Counted from the first letter of the stretch, positions 9,129 to 23,160 are shown. The stretch: DNA of 64,000 nucleotides from Commensalibacter melissae (GCF_009734185.1 NZ_CP046393.1:1046501-1110500); one strand, 5' to 3'. Notes: generated by a model not told the origin, from the letters alone. Numbers and translations are program-made.

Positions 9129-9986
9129 TTATTTAATTCCTAATAGATTTCTGGCCGCTGCCCCTGCATTTTTTTGTGATAATAGGCTTTCACCCACCAA
9201 TACTGCACCAGCTCCAACTTTCTGGACAGCCTGAATATCCTCAAACGTTTTTAATCCACTTTCTGAAACAATAATACGGTCAGGAGGAACCAATGGAGCA
9301 AGATGTTGAGTTATGGATATATCCGTTTTCAGGGTTTTCAAATTTCTATTATTGATGCCAATAAGAGAAACATCCAATGCCAGCGCCCTGTTCAATTCTT
9401 CCCTGTCATGTACTTCTACAAGCACATCCAGCTCCAAACATGTAGCTAATTCCAGTAAGGCGGCAGCTTCCTTATCTTTTAGTGCGGCCATGATCAATAA
9501 GATACAATCTGCTTCAATCACGCGACTTTCGTAAACTTGATAAGATTCAAGAATAAAATCTTTACGTAGAACAGGAAGGGAACAAGCATCTCTTGCAATT
9601 TTTAGATCCTCATTATTTCCATGAAAATATGCATTTTCTGTCAAAACGGATAAACAACAAGCTCCTGCATTTTCATATTGAACCGCGATCATCGCCGGAT
9701 CATAGTCAGGACGAATAATTCCTGCAGATGGAGACGCTTTTTTACATTCAGCAATTAATCCAATCTGTTTTTTTGCCACCTGGTCTTTTATTATTTTAGC
9801 AAAACCGCGAGTAGGCGTATTTTTATTTTTTGCTTCTCGAATAATATCCTTGAAGGATTTTATTTCAGCCCTTTTTGCAACCTCAGCTCTTGTTCTTGCA
9901 CAAATTCGCTCCAATACATCAGAAGGATGATTTTCAGATTGCAAAATGGCATTCAATACGGAATTGGATTTTTCTTCGTCATTCAT
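9129..9986 (-). CDS. trpC: Indole-3-glycerol phosphate synthase
   Basis: A 285-aa TIM-barrel enzyme that closes the ring of CdRP to indole-3-glycerol phosphate. Family motifs are AECKKASPSAGIIRPDYDP, VLRKDFILESYQV, INNRNLKTLKTD and VSESGLKTFEDI, carrying the catalytic Lys and Glu residues. An N-terminal tail of about 25 residues precedes the core. It is the monofunctional form with no fused TrpF. It is the last gene of the trpE-trpG-trpD-trpC series, 12 bp after trpD; trpF, trpB and trpA must be elsewhere. Confidence 0.97.
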   Translation of the reverse strand: MNDEEKSNSVLNAILQSENHPSDVLERICARTRAEVAKRAEIKSFKDIIREAKNKNTPTRGFAKIIKDQVAKKQIGLIAECKKASPSAGIIRPDYDPAMIAVQYENAGACCLSVLTENAYFHGNNEDLKIARDACSLPVLRKDFILESYQVYESRVIEADCILLIMAALKDKEAAALLELATCLELDVLVEVHDREELNRALALDVSLIGINNRNLKTLKTDISITQHLAPLVPPDRIIVSESGLKTFEDIQAVQKVGAGAVLVGESLLSQKNAGAAARNLLGIK

Positions 9987-9998
9987 GATATTGTCTAA

Positions 9999-11075
9999 TT
10001 AAAAATGGTTTTCATTTTGTATGGCCCGAAGAACTGATAAAGCCTTACCGCTATCGATCGCTTCAGACGCTTGGTTTATAAGTCTCTTCAAGATACAAGG
10101 ATCAATTTCACCATGTGAATTTATCAAAGAATAACCTTTTACAATATGTAGCGCAATAGCGGTATTTATCAAGACTGTGTCACGATAGGCACCTTTTTCA
10201 CCATAAAGAAGATCCAGCAATGCCTTCGCATTTTCGGATGGTGTTCCACCCTGTATCTCTGTAAGAGGGGTATGTCTCAGACCGGCCGCTTCCATAGTGG
10301 ACAATGTTAAATCAACCGGTACAATCCTGTTATTTTCCAGGGCCAGTATCGTTGATGGTCCTGCCAACGTAATTTCATCAACACCGTGTTCGGATTTATT
10401 GGGATCAATAAATCCATGAACAGCCCATACCCGTTTTGAACCCAGTTTTTGCAAGACCTTGATTAAAGGATACAACCATTTTTCATGATATACCCCAATC
10501 ATTTGATATGAAACATTTGCCGGATTAGATAAAGGACCCAGTAAATTAAATATAGTCCGAATTCCAAGTTCTTTACGTACGATATTAATTTCTTTAAGAG
10601 CCGGATGATGAATAAAGGCCGATAAAAAAGCCAATTTATTATCACGCAAATTATTTTCAATAACTTCAAAATCATCCTCTGGCATAATACCCAGAGCAGA
10701 TAGTACATCAACACCACCACTTTTGGATGACTGTGCCCGATTTCCATGTTTGGCAACCGGTATTCCAAGAGCGGCCAGAACAAAACTGACAGCAGTAGAA
10801 ATATTCAAAGTGCTGCGTCCATCTCCGCCTGTTCCACATACATCAATTGTTTCATCATCAATCAGTTTTATGGACAGCATGCGTTGACGCATTGATTGAA
10901 CAGCCCCTAAAAGCTCTTCAACCGTTTCACCCCGCATTCGTAATATTATTAAAAAAGCCGCTATTTGAGCGTTTGGAACATTACCAGAAAATATATGCTC
11001 GAAAATTTCATAGGACTTTTCCGTAGAAAACTTTTGTCCTTGTAAGGCTTGTTGTAAAATATGTGTAAAAGACAA
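9999..11075 (-). CDS. trpD: Anthranilate phosphoribosyltransferase (TTG start)
   Basis: A 358-aa enzyme that transfers phosphoribose from PRPP to anthranilate. The PRPP-binding glycine motif CGTGGDGRSTLNIST and KHGNRAQSSKSGG are intact. The start codon is TTG at 11075: an AGGA lies seven bases upstream, the product then begins MSFTHILQQALQG as expected, and the next in-frame ATG would remove about 46 family-conserved residues. The start lies 2 bp after the trpG stop, so translation is probably coupled. Confidence 0.96.
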   Translation of the reverse strand: MSFTHILQQALQGQKFSTEKSYEIFEHIFSGNVPNAQIAAFLIILRMRGETVEELLGAVQSMRQRMLSIKLIDDETIDVCGTGGDGRSTLNISTAVSFVLAALGIPVAKHGNRAQSSKSGGVDVLSALGIMPEDDFEVIENNLRDNKLAFLSAFIHHPALKEINIVRKELGIRTIFNLLGPLSNPANVSYQMIGVYHEKWLYPLIKVLQKLGSKRVWAVHGFIDPNKSEHGVDEITLAGPSTILALENNRIVPVDLTLSTMEAAGLRHTPLTEIQGGTPSENAKALLDLLYGEKGAYRDTVLINTAIALHIVKGYSLINSHGEIDPCILKRLINQASEAIDSGKALSVLRAIQNENHF

Positions 11076-11077
11076 AG

Positions 11078-11680
11078 TTAAATCCTGTTTTTCAATGACT
11101 TTTTTTCATTCCATTCATTTGATAAAAAAAGGAAGTTTTTCAATAAATCATGACCTTGTTCAGAAGCAATGCTTTCTGGATGAAATTGCACTCCATATAA
11201 AGGAAATCTTTTATGTTGCAAAGCCATTAAAATATAATCGTCGGTGAATGCCGTTAAATTAAAATCATCAGGGAGACTTTCCGTTTCAATAATTAAAGAA
11301 TGATAACGAGTTACCTTTAGGGGATTGTGCAAATTCTTAAATATTCCCCTTCCATCATGTTTGATTTTTGAAATTTTTCCATGCATTGGATTTGTCTTGA
11401 TAATTTTGGCTCCAAATGCCTGCCCAATAGCCTGATGTCCAAGACAAACACCCAAAATGGGGATTCTTGATGCGGCACTTTTAATCAACTCACAACATAT
11501 CCCTGCATCAGAAGGTGTACAAGGGCCAGGTGAGATAACAATTGCCTCGGGTTTTAATGATATGGCTTCACTTACAGAGATTGAATCATTTCTGTAAACC
11601 TGACAGTCACATCCCAAATCACCAAGATATTGGACAAGATTATATGTAAAACTGTCATAATTATCGATAAGTAAAATCAT
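11078..11680 (-). CDS. trpG: Anthranilate synthase glutaminase component
   Basis: A 200-aa class I amidotransferase supplying ammonia to TrpE. It begins MILLIDNYDSFTYNLVQYLG, the standard N-terminus, so I use ATG 11680 rather than the in-frame TTG at 11698. PGPCTPSDAG and the nucleophile Cys in GVCLGHQAIG are intact, and the His-Glu pair is in QFHPESIASEQG. It lies 39 bp downstream of trpE. It may also serve as PabA for folate synthesis, as in many bacteria; nothing in the sequence decides that. Confidence 0.96.
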   Translation of the reverse strand: MILLIDNYDSFTYNLVQYLGDLGCDCQVYRNDSISVSEAISLKPEAIVISPGPCTPSDAGICCELIKSAASRIPILGVCLGHQAIGQAFGAKIIKTNPMHGKISKIKHDGRGIFKNLHNPLKVTRYHSLIIETESLPDDFNLTAFTDDYILMALQHKRFPLYGVQFHPESIASEQGHDLLKNFLFLSNEWNEKKSLKNRI

Positions 11681-11719
11681 GATTTCTTCGAATTCCAAAA
11701 ACTTGATTAAAGCATATGA

Positions 11720-13231
11720 CTAATTTGCTTTTTTAGAAAAATTCTTGTTGGTAAACGTATAACGCCAAGCCTCTTCAGCAGCACGAAATAATGCTTTTGC
11801 CTTATGTTTTGTCTCTTGGTATTCCGCTTCCGGATCGCTGTCAGCAACCACCCCACACCCTGCTTGAACATACATGTGCTGATCCTTAATGAGAGCTGTT
11901 CGCAATCCTATACAGGTATCCATACTTCCATCCGCTCCAAAATAGCCAATACATCCGGCATAGGTTGTTCTGCGTGTTGGTTCTACCTCATCAAGAATTT
12001 CCATCGCTCTTATTTTGGGTGCTCCCGTCAATGTTCCAGCTGGAAAACCGGCAATCAAAGCATCCAGAGCGGTTAGCCCTTTACGCAATTTCCCTTCAAC
12101 ATTTGATGAAATATGCATTACATGGCTAAATCGTTCAATAACAAATTTTTCTGTTACTTTTACACTTCCAATTTCACTGACACGCCCAACATCATTCCGA
12201 CCCAAATCAATCAGCATAAGATGTTCGGCCAATTCTTTTTTATCAGCCAACAATTCTTTTTCTAACTTGAGGTCTTCTTCATAACTTTTACCTCTTGGAC
12301 GAGTACCCGCCAAGGGGCGAACCGTTACTTTTCCACCTCTCAACCTGACAAGAATCTCAGGTGACGAGCCAACCAGGGCAAAATTTTCAAGTTGAAGACA
12401 AAACAAGAAAGGTGCCGGATTGATTCGTCTTAACGCACGATATAATGATACTGGTGATAAAGCAAAAGGAACAGAAAAGCGTTGACTGGGGACAACCTGA
12501 AAGACATCACCATCATAAATATATTTTTTGATATTTTGAACAATATCCCTAAACTGATCTTTGGTTAATGTTGATTGCGGTTTTGGTAATGTTAATGGAT
12601 TGATATTCGAAGTTTTTTGTTCTAAAGGAAAAGGCTCAGCCAATGCTTCTTGAATTTTTTGCAAGTTTTTTTTTGCCTGAAATTCTGTTTTGTCTGACGT
12701 ATCCCTTAGAGGTGCCGCCAAAATCAGTTCGTCCTTAACAGCATCAAAAATTGCAAAAACAGAAGGTCTGATCATGATTCCTTCAGGCAAATGAAGATCA
12801 TTGACCGGAGGATTGGGCAGATCTTCCATCTGTCTGACCATATCATATCCCAAATATCCAAAGATCCCACCAACCATGGGTGGAATATCCATATCAATTT
12901 CTAATTGGCTTTCAGAAATCAATGCACGCAGAGATTCCAGAGGCTTTTTATTTTCCTTAATGTAATTTTCCGCATTGTCTGATGGATTTCGATTAATATA
13001 GGCAATTCCATCTATAGATTTCCATATCAAATCGGGAAATAAACCGATAATGGAATAACGTGCTTTGTTTATTCCTCCTTGCACGCTTTCCAGCAAAAAA
13101 ATATTGGTCAGATTCTTTCCAACCAATTCGGATAATCTTAAAAACGCAGCAACAGGGGTCAGTAAATCAGCTGATTTAATTGAATATATTACTGTTTTTT
13201 GTTGATTAATCTGAAAATCTTCATTCAACAC
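11720..13231 (-). CDS. trpE: Anthranilate synthase component I (GTG start)
   Basis: A 503-aa chorismate-using enzyme that makes anthranilate with TrpG. The N-terminal regulatory half contains LLESVQGGINKARYSIIG-type sequence. The C-terminal chorismate-binding half has VVPSQRFSVPF, PLAGTRPRGK, HLMLIDLGRNDVGRV, FPAGTLTGAPKIRAMEI and the late QAGCGVVADSDP. The likely start is GTG at 13231 with AGGGA about ten bases upstream; there is no usable ATG nearby in frame. It follows ppiD by 21 bp. I see no leader peptide or attenuator, so tryptophan control by attenuation is not evident. Confidence 0.96.
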   Translation of the reverse strand: MLNEDFQINQQKTVIYSIKSADLLTPVAAFLRLSELVGKNLTNIFLLESVQGGINKARYSIIGLFPDLIWKSIDGIAYINRNPSDNAENYIKENKKPLESLRALISESQLEIDMDIPPMVGGIFGYLGYDMVRQMEDLPNPPVNDLHLPEGIMIRPSVFAIFDAVKDELILAAPLRDTSDKTEFQAKKNLQKIQEALAEPFPLEQKTSNINPLTLPKPQSTLTKDQFRDIVQNIKKYIYDGDVFQVVPSQRFSVPFALSPVSLYRALRRINPAPFLFCLQLENFALVGSSPEILVRLRGGKVTVRPLAGTRPRGKSYEEDLKLEKELLADKKELAEHLMLIDLGRNDVGRVSEIGSVKVTEKFVIERFSHVMHISSNVEGKLRKGLTALDALIAGFPAGTLTGAPKIRAMEILDEVEPTRRTTYAGCIGYFGADGSMDTCIGLRTALIKDQHMYVQAGCGVVADSDPEAEYQETKHKAKALFRAAEEAWRYTFTNKNFSKKAN

Positions 13232-13252
13232 GAAATCTTAATCCCTTTTGAG

Positions 13253-15175
13253 TTAATGGCTCAGCTGATCAATTAACGCATCAAGCGCTTTTTTATTGAT
13301 TGTGGGTTTACTTGATTGTTCTAATGATATTGCATAACTAGCCTCAATATCGTTTTGTAAAGACTGAGCTAATTTATCTTTCAAAATTTGGTAATTGTCC
13401 TGATCATTTTTCGATTGCGGTGTTTCAATCAAATTCAAACTTGCCACCACAAAACCATCATTTGATTCAATCATAGTGACATCACCAAATTTCATTGAAA
13501 AAGCTGCATTCTGCAATACTGGCGATAGATTCTGGGCTGGCTTTTGTCTAGTAAATCCCTGACTTAACTGTAAGGGAAAACCTGACTTTACTTCTTCAAG
13601 TTTCTTTTTCTGAACAAAAACAGCTTTATATATGTCTGTAGCGGCAATATTTGCCTGATGATAAATATCTGCATTTTGCCAGGCTTTTATAACCTTGTTT
13701 TTTGCTTTATCATAAGATTCCTCATGAGCAGGCAATATATCCTCAATTAAAAATGCATAATATGAATTATTTCCGCCATCCATCACAGAAGGATAGGTAT
13801 TTTTGGCAGTTGAGAAAATTTTGGTCAACATATTCTGTCTGAATTTTCCACTTGCGGGTATAGGTGCCTGTTCTCCATTAAGGGTCAATCCCTGTTCATT
13901 AATTGTTCCTTCCACTGCATCAGCACCTATATCAGATGTAATTTTATCAAGACTACTTCCTTCTGCCAAAATGTTCTGTAATTTGGAAACACGACTTCCC
14001 AATTCCTGTTTGGCTTGTTCATTTGCAATTTCAGCTTTCAATTGTGATTTGGCCTGTTCAAAACTAACAATTTTGGAAGGTAGTATCCGGGTTACTTTAA
14101 CTACCGACCAACCTAAAGTTGTTTTGAATGGTTCTGTCACTGTTTCAGGATTTGCATTGAAAACCTCATTACCCAGTTCGGGCAGAGGAATTGCCGTTTT
14201 TTCTAGACCTGTCATTTCCAAAGCCGTTCCTTGATTATTATGCGCATACTCCTGTATTTTTTCCCAGTTGTTTTGATGACGCCAATATACAGATGCTGTC
14301 TGCGCCTGACTTTGCTGGTTAAAAGTCAAGACTTGAAAACTTCTGGCTTCAGAATGAACAAATTGCTTTTTCTTGTATTCATAGGCTTGATGTAAACTTT
14401 TATCATCAATCTCCAGACTTTTGGCTATTGTATCAGGCGATAGAATGACAATTTTTACCCTTCTATATTCAGGGATTTTAAATTCCCATAAGTGATTGTC
14501 ATAATAACGCTTCAATATTTCTTCCTTTGGCGTTTCTCCTGAATGAAAATGACTATATGGCACTGAAACAAAGGATAATTTTCGCGTCTGATTCAAAAAT
14601 TGATAATAGGGCTGCACAAAACTATCAGAAACTTTAAACCCCGATACAATTGGATCAATCATGTTTTGAATGGATATTTGATCCCGAACCATGGAAAGAA
14701 AATATTTTTCGGATATATTTGCCGCTTTTAACTGCAAATTGAATTTCTCACGATCAAATTTTCCATCTGTTTGATATTCAGGCATATTCCAGATTGTATC
14801 TCTAATCACCGTATCAGGAACATTAAGCCCCAATGAATGAGCGTTATTAATCAAAATATTTTGCAAAATCAGCTGCTGCAACGTTTGATTAATTGTCATA
14901 TTTTTAACTATGGGTGGAATTTGGGAAATATCCGAATATCCCTCTTTCATAGCCTCTTGGTATATTTGCTTTTGGGAAAGGTTATCCAATTCCATTACAG
15001 AAATTTTTCTATCACCAACCTTGGCAACAACATTAGGATCACCATTAAGGCCATTGTTCCAGACATTCATGAATATGTCACTGACGCCCCATCCAACAAA
15101 TACAATAAATATGAGTGCGACGAGAATTCGCCCAAACCAGGAATCAATAAATAAATGCCTTAACCGAGATAACAT
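13253..15175 (-). CDS. ppiD: SurA/PpiD-type peptidyl-prolyl isomerase, membrane-anchored
   Basis: A 640-aa periplasmic folding factor anchored by one N-terminal membrane helix (WFGRILVALIFIVFVGWGVSD, residues about 13-33). A SurA-like N-terminal chaperone domain follows, then a parvulin-type region around residues 240-380 with the strand TTLGWSVVKVTRILPSK, and a long C-terminal helical part. The parvulin core is divergent, so chaperone activity is safer than isomerase activity. It heads the ppiD-trpEGDC series, an order seen in other Acetobacteraceae. The promoter should lie in the 210-bp gap shared with divergent tpiA. Confidence 0.88.
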   Translation of the reverse strand: MLSRLRHLFIDSWFGRILVALIFIVFVGWGVSDIFMNVWNNGLNGDPNVVAKVGDRKISVMELDNLSQKQIYQEAMKEGYSDISQIPPIVKNMTINQTLQQLILQNILINNAHSLGLNVPDTVIRDTIWNMPEYQTDGKFDREKFNLQLKAANISEKYFLSMVRDQISIQNMIDPIVSGFKVSDSFVQPYYQFLNQTRKLSFVSVPYSHFHSGETPKEEILKRYYDNHLWEFKIPEYRRVKIVILSPDTIAKSLEIDDKSLHQAYEYKKKQFVHSEARSFQVLTFNQQSQAQTASVYWRHQNNWEKIQEYAHNNQGTALEMTGLEKTAIPLPELGNEVFNANPETVTEPFKTTLGWSVVKVTRILPSKIVSFEQAKSQLKAEIANEQAKQELGSRVSKLQNILAEGSSLDKITSDIGADAVEGTINEQGLTLNGEQAPIPASGKFRQNMLTKIFSTAKNTYPSVMDGGNNSYYAFLIEDILPAHEESYDKAKNKVIKAWQNADIYHQANIAATDIYKAVFVQKKKLEEVKSGFPLQLSQGFTRQKPAQNLSPVLQNAAFSMKFGDVTMIESNDGFVVASLNLIETPQSKNDQDNYQILKDKLAQSLQNDIEASYAISLEQSSKPTINKKALDALIDQLSH

Positions 15176-15385
15176 GTGATATAACCCAACCGCGTTATTT
15201 TAATTGATAATGAATCATTCTATAATTGATAAGACCAAACTGATCCACAAAAACATTTGAAAATATTATTCATAAACAGCTTTAAAAAACATCCTTTCAT
15301 AACATATCCACATTATATACTATAAGCTTTATATCTTATCTATCCTGATTATCAAACATTACCTTATTCAAAGGAGTATATTAAA

Positions 15386-16141
15386 ATGAGCAGCCCGATT
15401 ATTATTGGTAATTGGAAAATGAACGGATTAACCCAAGAGGCAAAACATATTGTTTCAACTTTGCTTACCTATGCAACAAATCATCATAATTTTGCAAAGA
15501 CAGTCGTGTGCCCACCGTTCACCCAGTTACAACTTGTTAAAGAAATGATCGAAAGCAGCCCTTTTGGACTTGGTGCTCAGGATTGCCATTTTGAAGATAA
15601 AGGTGCACATACGGGTGATATTTCCCCTGCCATGTTACAGGATATTGGAGTGAAATACGTTGTTTTGGGTCATTCTGAGCGGAGAAAAGATCATCAGGAG
15701 AGTGATCAACTGGTTTTAAAAAAAACAATCGCAGCACAAAACAAAGGGCTATTACCTGTTGTATGTATCGGTGAAACCAAACAAGAACGAGAAACAAACC
15801 AACAAGAAAAAATTGTAGAGGCACAGTTAAAAGGTTCCCTACCTCAAAATTTTAATGGGTTAGTCGCTTATGAACCTATTTGGGCCATTGGTACCGGATT
15901 AACAGCCAATAATGATCAGATTTCTGAAATGATTCAATTCATTCGCAAAAAACTTGTTGCTCAATATGGAGAAAATGGTAAAAAAATATCTATATTATAT
16001 GGGGGTTCTGTAAAACCTGGTAATGTTAGGGATATTTATGCCACTCCTGAACTGGGCGGTGTTCTAGTTGGAGGTGTCAGCATTGTTCCTGATGATTTCA
16101 TAAAATTAATTGACATAGCTCAAGAATTTATTAGGTCTTAA
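15386..16141 (+). CDS. tpiA: Triosephosphate isomerase
   Basis: A 251-aa glycolytic enzyme interconverting DHAP and G3P. Catalytic residues are visible: K11 in GNWKMN, H96 in GHSERR and E163 in AYEPIWAIGTG. The phosphate loop YGGSVKPGN is intact. A strong GGAG ribosome binding site precedes ATG 15386. It heads the tpiA-secG-pyrG-kdsA run, 40 bp before secG. Confidence 0.98.
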   Translation: MSSPIIIGNWKMNGLTQEAKHIVSTLLTYATNHHNFAKTVVCPPFTQLQLVKEMIESSPFGLGAQDCHFEDKGAHTGDISPAMLQDIGVKYVVLGHSERRKDHQESDQLVLKKTIAAQNKGLLPVVCIGETKQERETNQQEKIVEAQLKGSLPQNFNGLVAYEPIWAIGTGLTANNDQISEMIQFIRKKLVAQYGENGKKISILYGGSVKPGNVRDIYATPELGGVLVGGVSIVPDDFIKLIDIAQEFIRS

Positions 16142-16181
16142 CCTTTATTATCCCTATCGATTGTGAAAGTATATATACACC

Positions 16182-18976
<2,795 letters not shown>

Positions 18977-18996
<20 letters not shown>

Positions 18997-19453
18997 AAGC
19001 GCTTATCAAACAAACTTCAATCATGATTGTCAATATCCAGCGAATTGAATAATATCCACCTGGCAACTCGCTGGAAAGATAAATTTTTTCTCATAAGAGA
19101 ATAATAGCATATAACTTGATATCAAAAGAAAAATTGCGATCAGATCATATTTATAAATTGTCAGTACAATTGTTATTTCACCTAATAATGCAGGGTGATA
19201 TGGTCAGCAACATTCTTTTTTTATTTATTTCCTCACTCTCTGATTGCAAATAGAGAATTGGTTTTTGAATTGCAAGTATCCAGTTTATTCCCCCAGTGAA
19301 AGACAAAAGAATTACCGCATAACTGACAAAAGAAATTATCAATTTTTGAATTGAAACAGAAGCAGGATAAAATAGAATGAAAATTGTCATTAAGAACAAG
19401 GGTAAAGGCGACAGTATTCCTGTAATAAAAAATATAAAGGGAATACGATTCAT
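18977..19453 (-). pseudogene. DUF3429-type membrane protein, interrupted by two frameshifts
   Basis: The 5' part reads MNRIPFIFFITGILSPLPLF and then SYAVILLSFTGGINWILAIQ, which resembles the conserved core of DUF3429 membrane proteins. After LLTISP the frame runs into a TGA at 19178. Reading in the next frame from the CCC at 19195-19193 gives ALLGEITIVL and more hydrophobic sequence. Returning to the first frame at the A6 run (19089-19084) gives LSSELPGGYYSIRWILT and ends at TAA 18979-18977. The +1 and -1 shifts cancel, and the repaired protein would be about 158 aa, near family size. Start ATG 19453 has GGAG six bases upstream. Both shifts fall in homopolymers, so sequencing error is an alternative to genuine decay. 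Confidence 0.7.
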
Positions 19454-19658
19454 AGATTTCTCCATAATGATCAATTATTTTTTTTAAAATTAGCTGAATA
19501 TTGTAAATAGCTGGCAATTTGACCATTTCTTGATTATACTTGGTAATGTTTAACAAAATGTCCAATATTCTTGGCATTTTACTAAGTTATCAATCTAGTT
19601 AAATAGATTTGGAAATACAAATTTTTACTCTTATTAAAAATAAAAATGTAAGGATTAA

Positions 19659-20951
<1,293 letters not shown>

Positions 20952-20987
20952 TTCTTTTTTCAATTGATAAACACGGGGAGAAAATCA

Positions 20988-21317
20988 ATGCATATCATAC
21001 ATGCAATAAAAAGATTTGTAAAAGCAACGATTCCTCCCCTTTTCTTCTTGTTACTGACAGCATATTTTGTAAAAAATACCTTTGATGGGGATCATGGCCT
21101 AAAAAGTTATCATATTCAACAGGAACAGATGATAAGAGCACAGCAAAGTCAGCAAGATGCAATTTCCGAACAAGCGGCGTGGGAAAGAAGAGTTAAAGGA
21201 TTAAAAGAAAATGCCCTTGATGCAGACCTTTTAGATGAGCGAACACGGGTTATGTTAAGTTATTCAAACCAGGAAGAAATTATTATTCCTTATAAAACAA
21301 ATGAACATCTTTATTAA
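20988..21317 (+). CDS. ftsB: FtsB/DivIC-type septum formation initiator
   Basis: A 109-aa bitopic protein with a membrane helix (about residues 12-30) followed by a coiled coil (KSYHIQQEQMIRAQQSQ onwards) and a conserved DADLLDERTRVMLSYSN segment. This is the form found next to eno in alphaproteobacteria and acts in the divisome. I take ATG 20988 because GGGGAG lies 7 bases upstream; an in-frame TTG at 20964 is less likely. In relatives the next genes are pdhA, pdhB and pdhC; here they are missing and convergent rpmG follows. Confidence 0.9.
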   Translation: MHIIHAIKRFVKATIPPLFFLLLTAYFVKNTFDGDHGLKSYHIQQEQMIRAQQSQQDAISEQAAWERRVKGLKENALDADLLDERTRVMLSYSNQEEIIIPYKTNEHLY

Positions 21318-21354
21318 TATAAAAGATTAGTGATTTATTGAAATAAATCTGAAT

Positions 21355-21387
21355 AAAAAAAACCCTGACTAAATCAATAGCCAAAGT
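21355..21387 (-). terminator. Rho-independent terminator after rpmG
   Basis: On the minus strand, a 10-bp stem with some G-U pairs (ACTTTGGCTA / TAGTCAGGGT, 6-base loop) is followed directly by a run of eight T. It lies 33 bases after the rpmG stop. Confidence 0.7.
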
Positions 21388-21420
21388 TTCTTTTTAATCC
21401 ATAAATTAATTTAAAATTAA

Positions 21421-21588
21421 TTACTTAATTTTTGCTTCACGGAAAACAACGTGTTTACGAACGACTGGATCGTATTTTTTCAATTCCATCTTGCCGGTAT
21501 GGGCTCTTGCATTTTTTCTGGTTACATAGAAAAAACCAGTTTCCGCCGTTGAAAGCAATTTAATTTGTATTGTGTTACTTTTCGCCAT
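21421..21588 (-). CDS. rpmG: 50S ribosomal protein L33
   Basis: A 55-aa protein starting [20 protein letters not shown], with [20 protein letters not shown] and [14 protein letters not shown], typical alphaproteobacterial L33. This type lacks the zinc-binding cysteines, so it is the C-minus form. The start is ATG 21588 with GAGG upstream; the frame is open further upstream to 21666 but that is not part of the protein. It is monocistronic with a clear terminator. Confidence 0.96.
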   Translation of the reverse strand: MAKSNTIQIKLLSTAETGFFYVTRKNARAHTGKMELKKYDPVVRKHVVFREAKIK

Positions 21589-21744
21589 TCTGTCCTCATT
21601 TTGATCAGGCTGATTTACTAAAATATAACTATATATTTTAGAGTTATATTTTACATATAAAAGCAAGTCTATTCTTTAATTCAACTTACTTACAAAATTT
21701 TAAGATTTTGTCAAATATTATTTGTTCATAATATTTTACGGATT

Positions 21745-23160
21745 TTAGACCATTTCTTCAGGAATGGAAATACATCCACATAACGTGGAAAGATTATCTG
21801 GATTTACATTTGATAGAAAAGGCACTTGTCCCAAAATCTTGACTTTTCCATGACTAATTATAGAATTTTTACAATCTTCGTTCAACGGGCCATTTAAAAT
21901 TACCCCTGAAATTTTTATATTTCTATTTCTTAAAGCCTCGATTGTCATTAGGGTATGATTCAATGTTCCCAAAATAGTTCGGGCTACAATTATAACAGGT
22001 AAATTAATCTTTTCAATAAGATCAATGATAAACAAATGATCATTGATAGGTACAAAAATCCCACCCGCTCCTTCAACTATGTATTTGTTTTCTTGTTTCA
22101 AATCAGATACATTCACGTGATCAAGGCTTAATTCACGATTTTCCAGTCTTGCAGCATCTTCAGGAGATAAAGGTGCTTGCAATTTTATAATTGGGGATAA
22201 ATATTGTGTCTCGGAAAGTTCGGCTAAATAGCAAACTGTATTTGTATCTCCAATATCGCAATTTAAACCTGTTTGAATAGGTTTCCAATAAACCGCATTT
22301 AGCAATTTTGTTAAACATGCAGAAATTAGTGTTTTTCCAATATCTGTATCAGTTCCCGTAACAAAAAAACCTTTAGCGGAAAATTTACGGAAAACACCAT
22401 AGGCTATATGATAAGAACAATAATTGTAATTTTTACTAAAATCAGAAAGAACTTTCTTAAACTGAGATAACTTCAAGGGTTTTGAAATTTCGAGAGGAAC
22501 AGAAGCTCCTATAGAACGAAGTCCTTTGAAAAAATCAATTGCTGTGTCAATTTGAACAATGATCTCATCAGTTTCCCAATGACCGGTTCCTGTTTCTGGC
22601 CAAACTGATTGAATAGATTCAATTGATGGATAAGTCTGTAAATTACAGGTAAAATCATTGTCGTTATAGATAGAACGCCATTCTTTAAACGTTTCAAACG
22701 TTAGGGTAGAACAAATCAAATAGCCATTTTGTTTCAAATAATTTGTAAGAGTCCTGATTGCACTTGCAACATTATCAAACCATTGGAAAGTCAGGCTTGA
22801 ACAAATCAAATCATATTTTTCATCCAATTCTGGATATTCACCATCCATAAGCTTAAATGTTAAATCGTATTTATGGTTTTTGAACTTATTTTTTGCACGA
22901 TTCAGCATTTCAGGTGATATATCCGTCAATACAAAATGTGCATCAGGAAAAAAGTCGATAAGATATTGAGTTAATAATCCAGTTCCACAACCAATTTCAA
23001 GAATTGATATTTTTTCTTTACGATCGACTGAAGTTCTGAACTGTTTCCGAATACAATCAGACAATTTTTTCGCAACAATTTTTTGTATTGAGGCAAATTT
23101 TTCATATTGATCCGCCTGATCAAAAGCTTTGATTATTTTTTCTTTATAATTTCTAGACAT
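21745..23160 (-). CDS. bioC-bioD: Fused malonyl-ACP methyltransferase BioC and dethiobiotin synthetase BioD
   Basis: A 471-aa fusion. Residues 1 to about 250 are a class I SAM methyltransferase of BioC type (ILEIGCGTGLLTQYL, LTDISPEML, SSLTFQWFDN, and PETGTGHW near residue 190). BioC methylates malonyl-ACP to prime pimelate synthesis. Residues from about 258 form BioD: P-loop GTDTDIGKT, KPIQTGL, PEDAARLE, VEGAGGIFVPI and ILNGP. BioD closes the ureido ring of dethiobiotin. The join is continuous with no stop or start in between, so one polypeptide holds an early and a late step. The ATG (23160) overlaps the end of the BioH-like gene by 8 bases. Confidence 0.93.
   Translation of the reverse strand: MSRNYKEKIIKAFDQADQYEKFASIQKIVAKKLSDCIRKQFRTSVDRKEKISILEIGCGTGLLTQYLIDFFPDAHFVLTDISPEMLNRAKNKFKNHKYDLTFKLMDGEYPELDEKYDLICSSLTFQWFDNVASAIRTLTNYLKQNGYLICSTLTFETFKEWRSIYNDNDFTCNLQTYPSIESIQSVWPETGTGHWETDEIIVQIDTAIDFFKGLRSIGASVPLEISKPLKLSQFKKVLSDFSKNYNYCSYHIAYGVFRKFSAKGFFVTGTDTDIGKTLISACLTKLLNAVYWKPIQTGLNCDIGDTNTVCYLAELSETQYLSPIIKLQAPLSPEDAARLENRELSLDHVNVSDLKQENKYIVEGAGGIFVPINDHLFIIDLIEKINLPVIIVARTILGTLNHTLMTIEALRNRNIKISGVILNGPLNEDCKNSIISHGKVKILGQVPFLSNVNPDNLSTLCGCISIPEEMV

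Noticed and set aside
13232-13252. Tryptophan attenuator before trpE
   Set aside because: Only 21 bp separate trpE from ppiD; there is no room for a leader peptide with Trp codons.
19233-19577. 114-codon minus-strand frame between kdsA and eno
   Set aside because: It overlaps the DUF3429 remnant in another frame and encodes no recognisable sequence.
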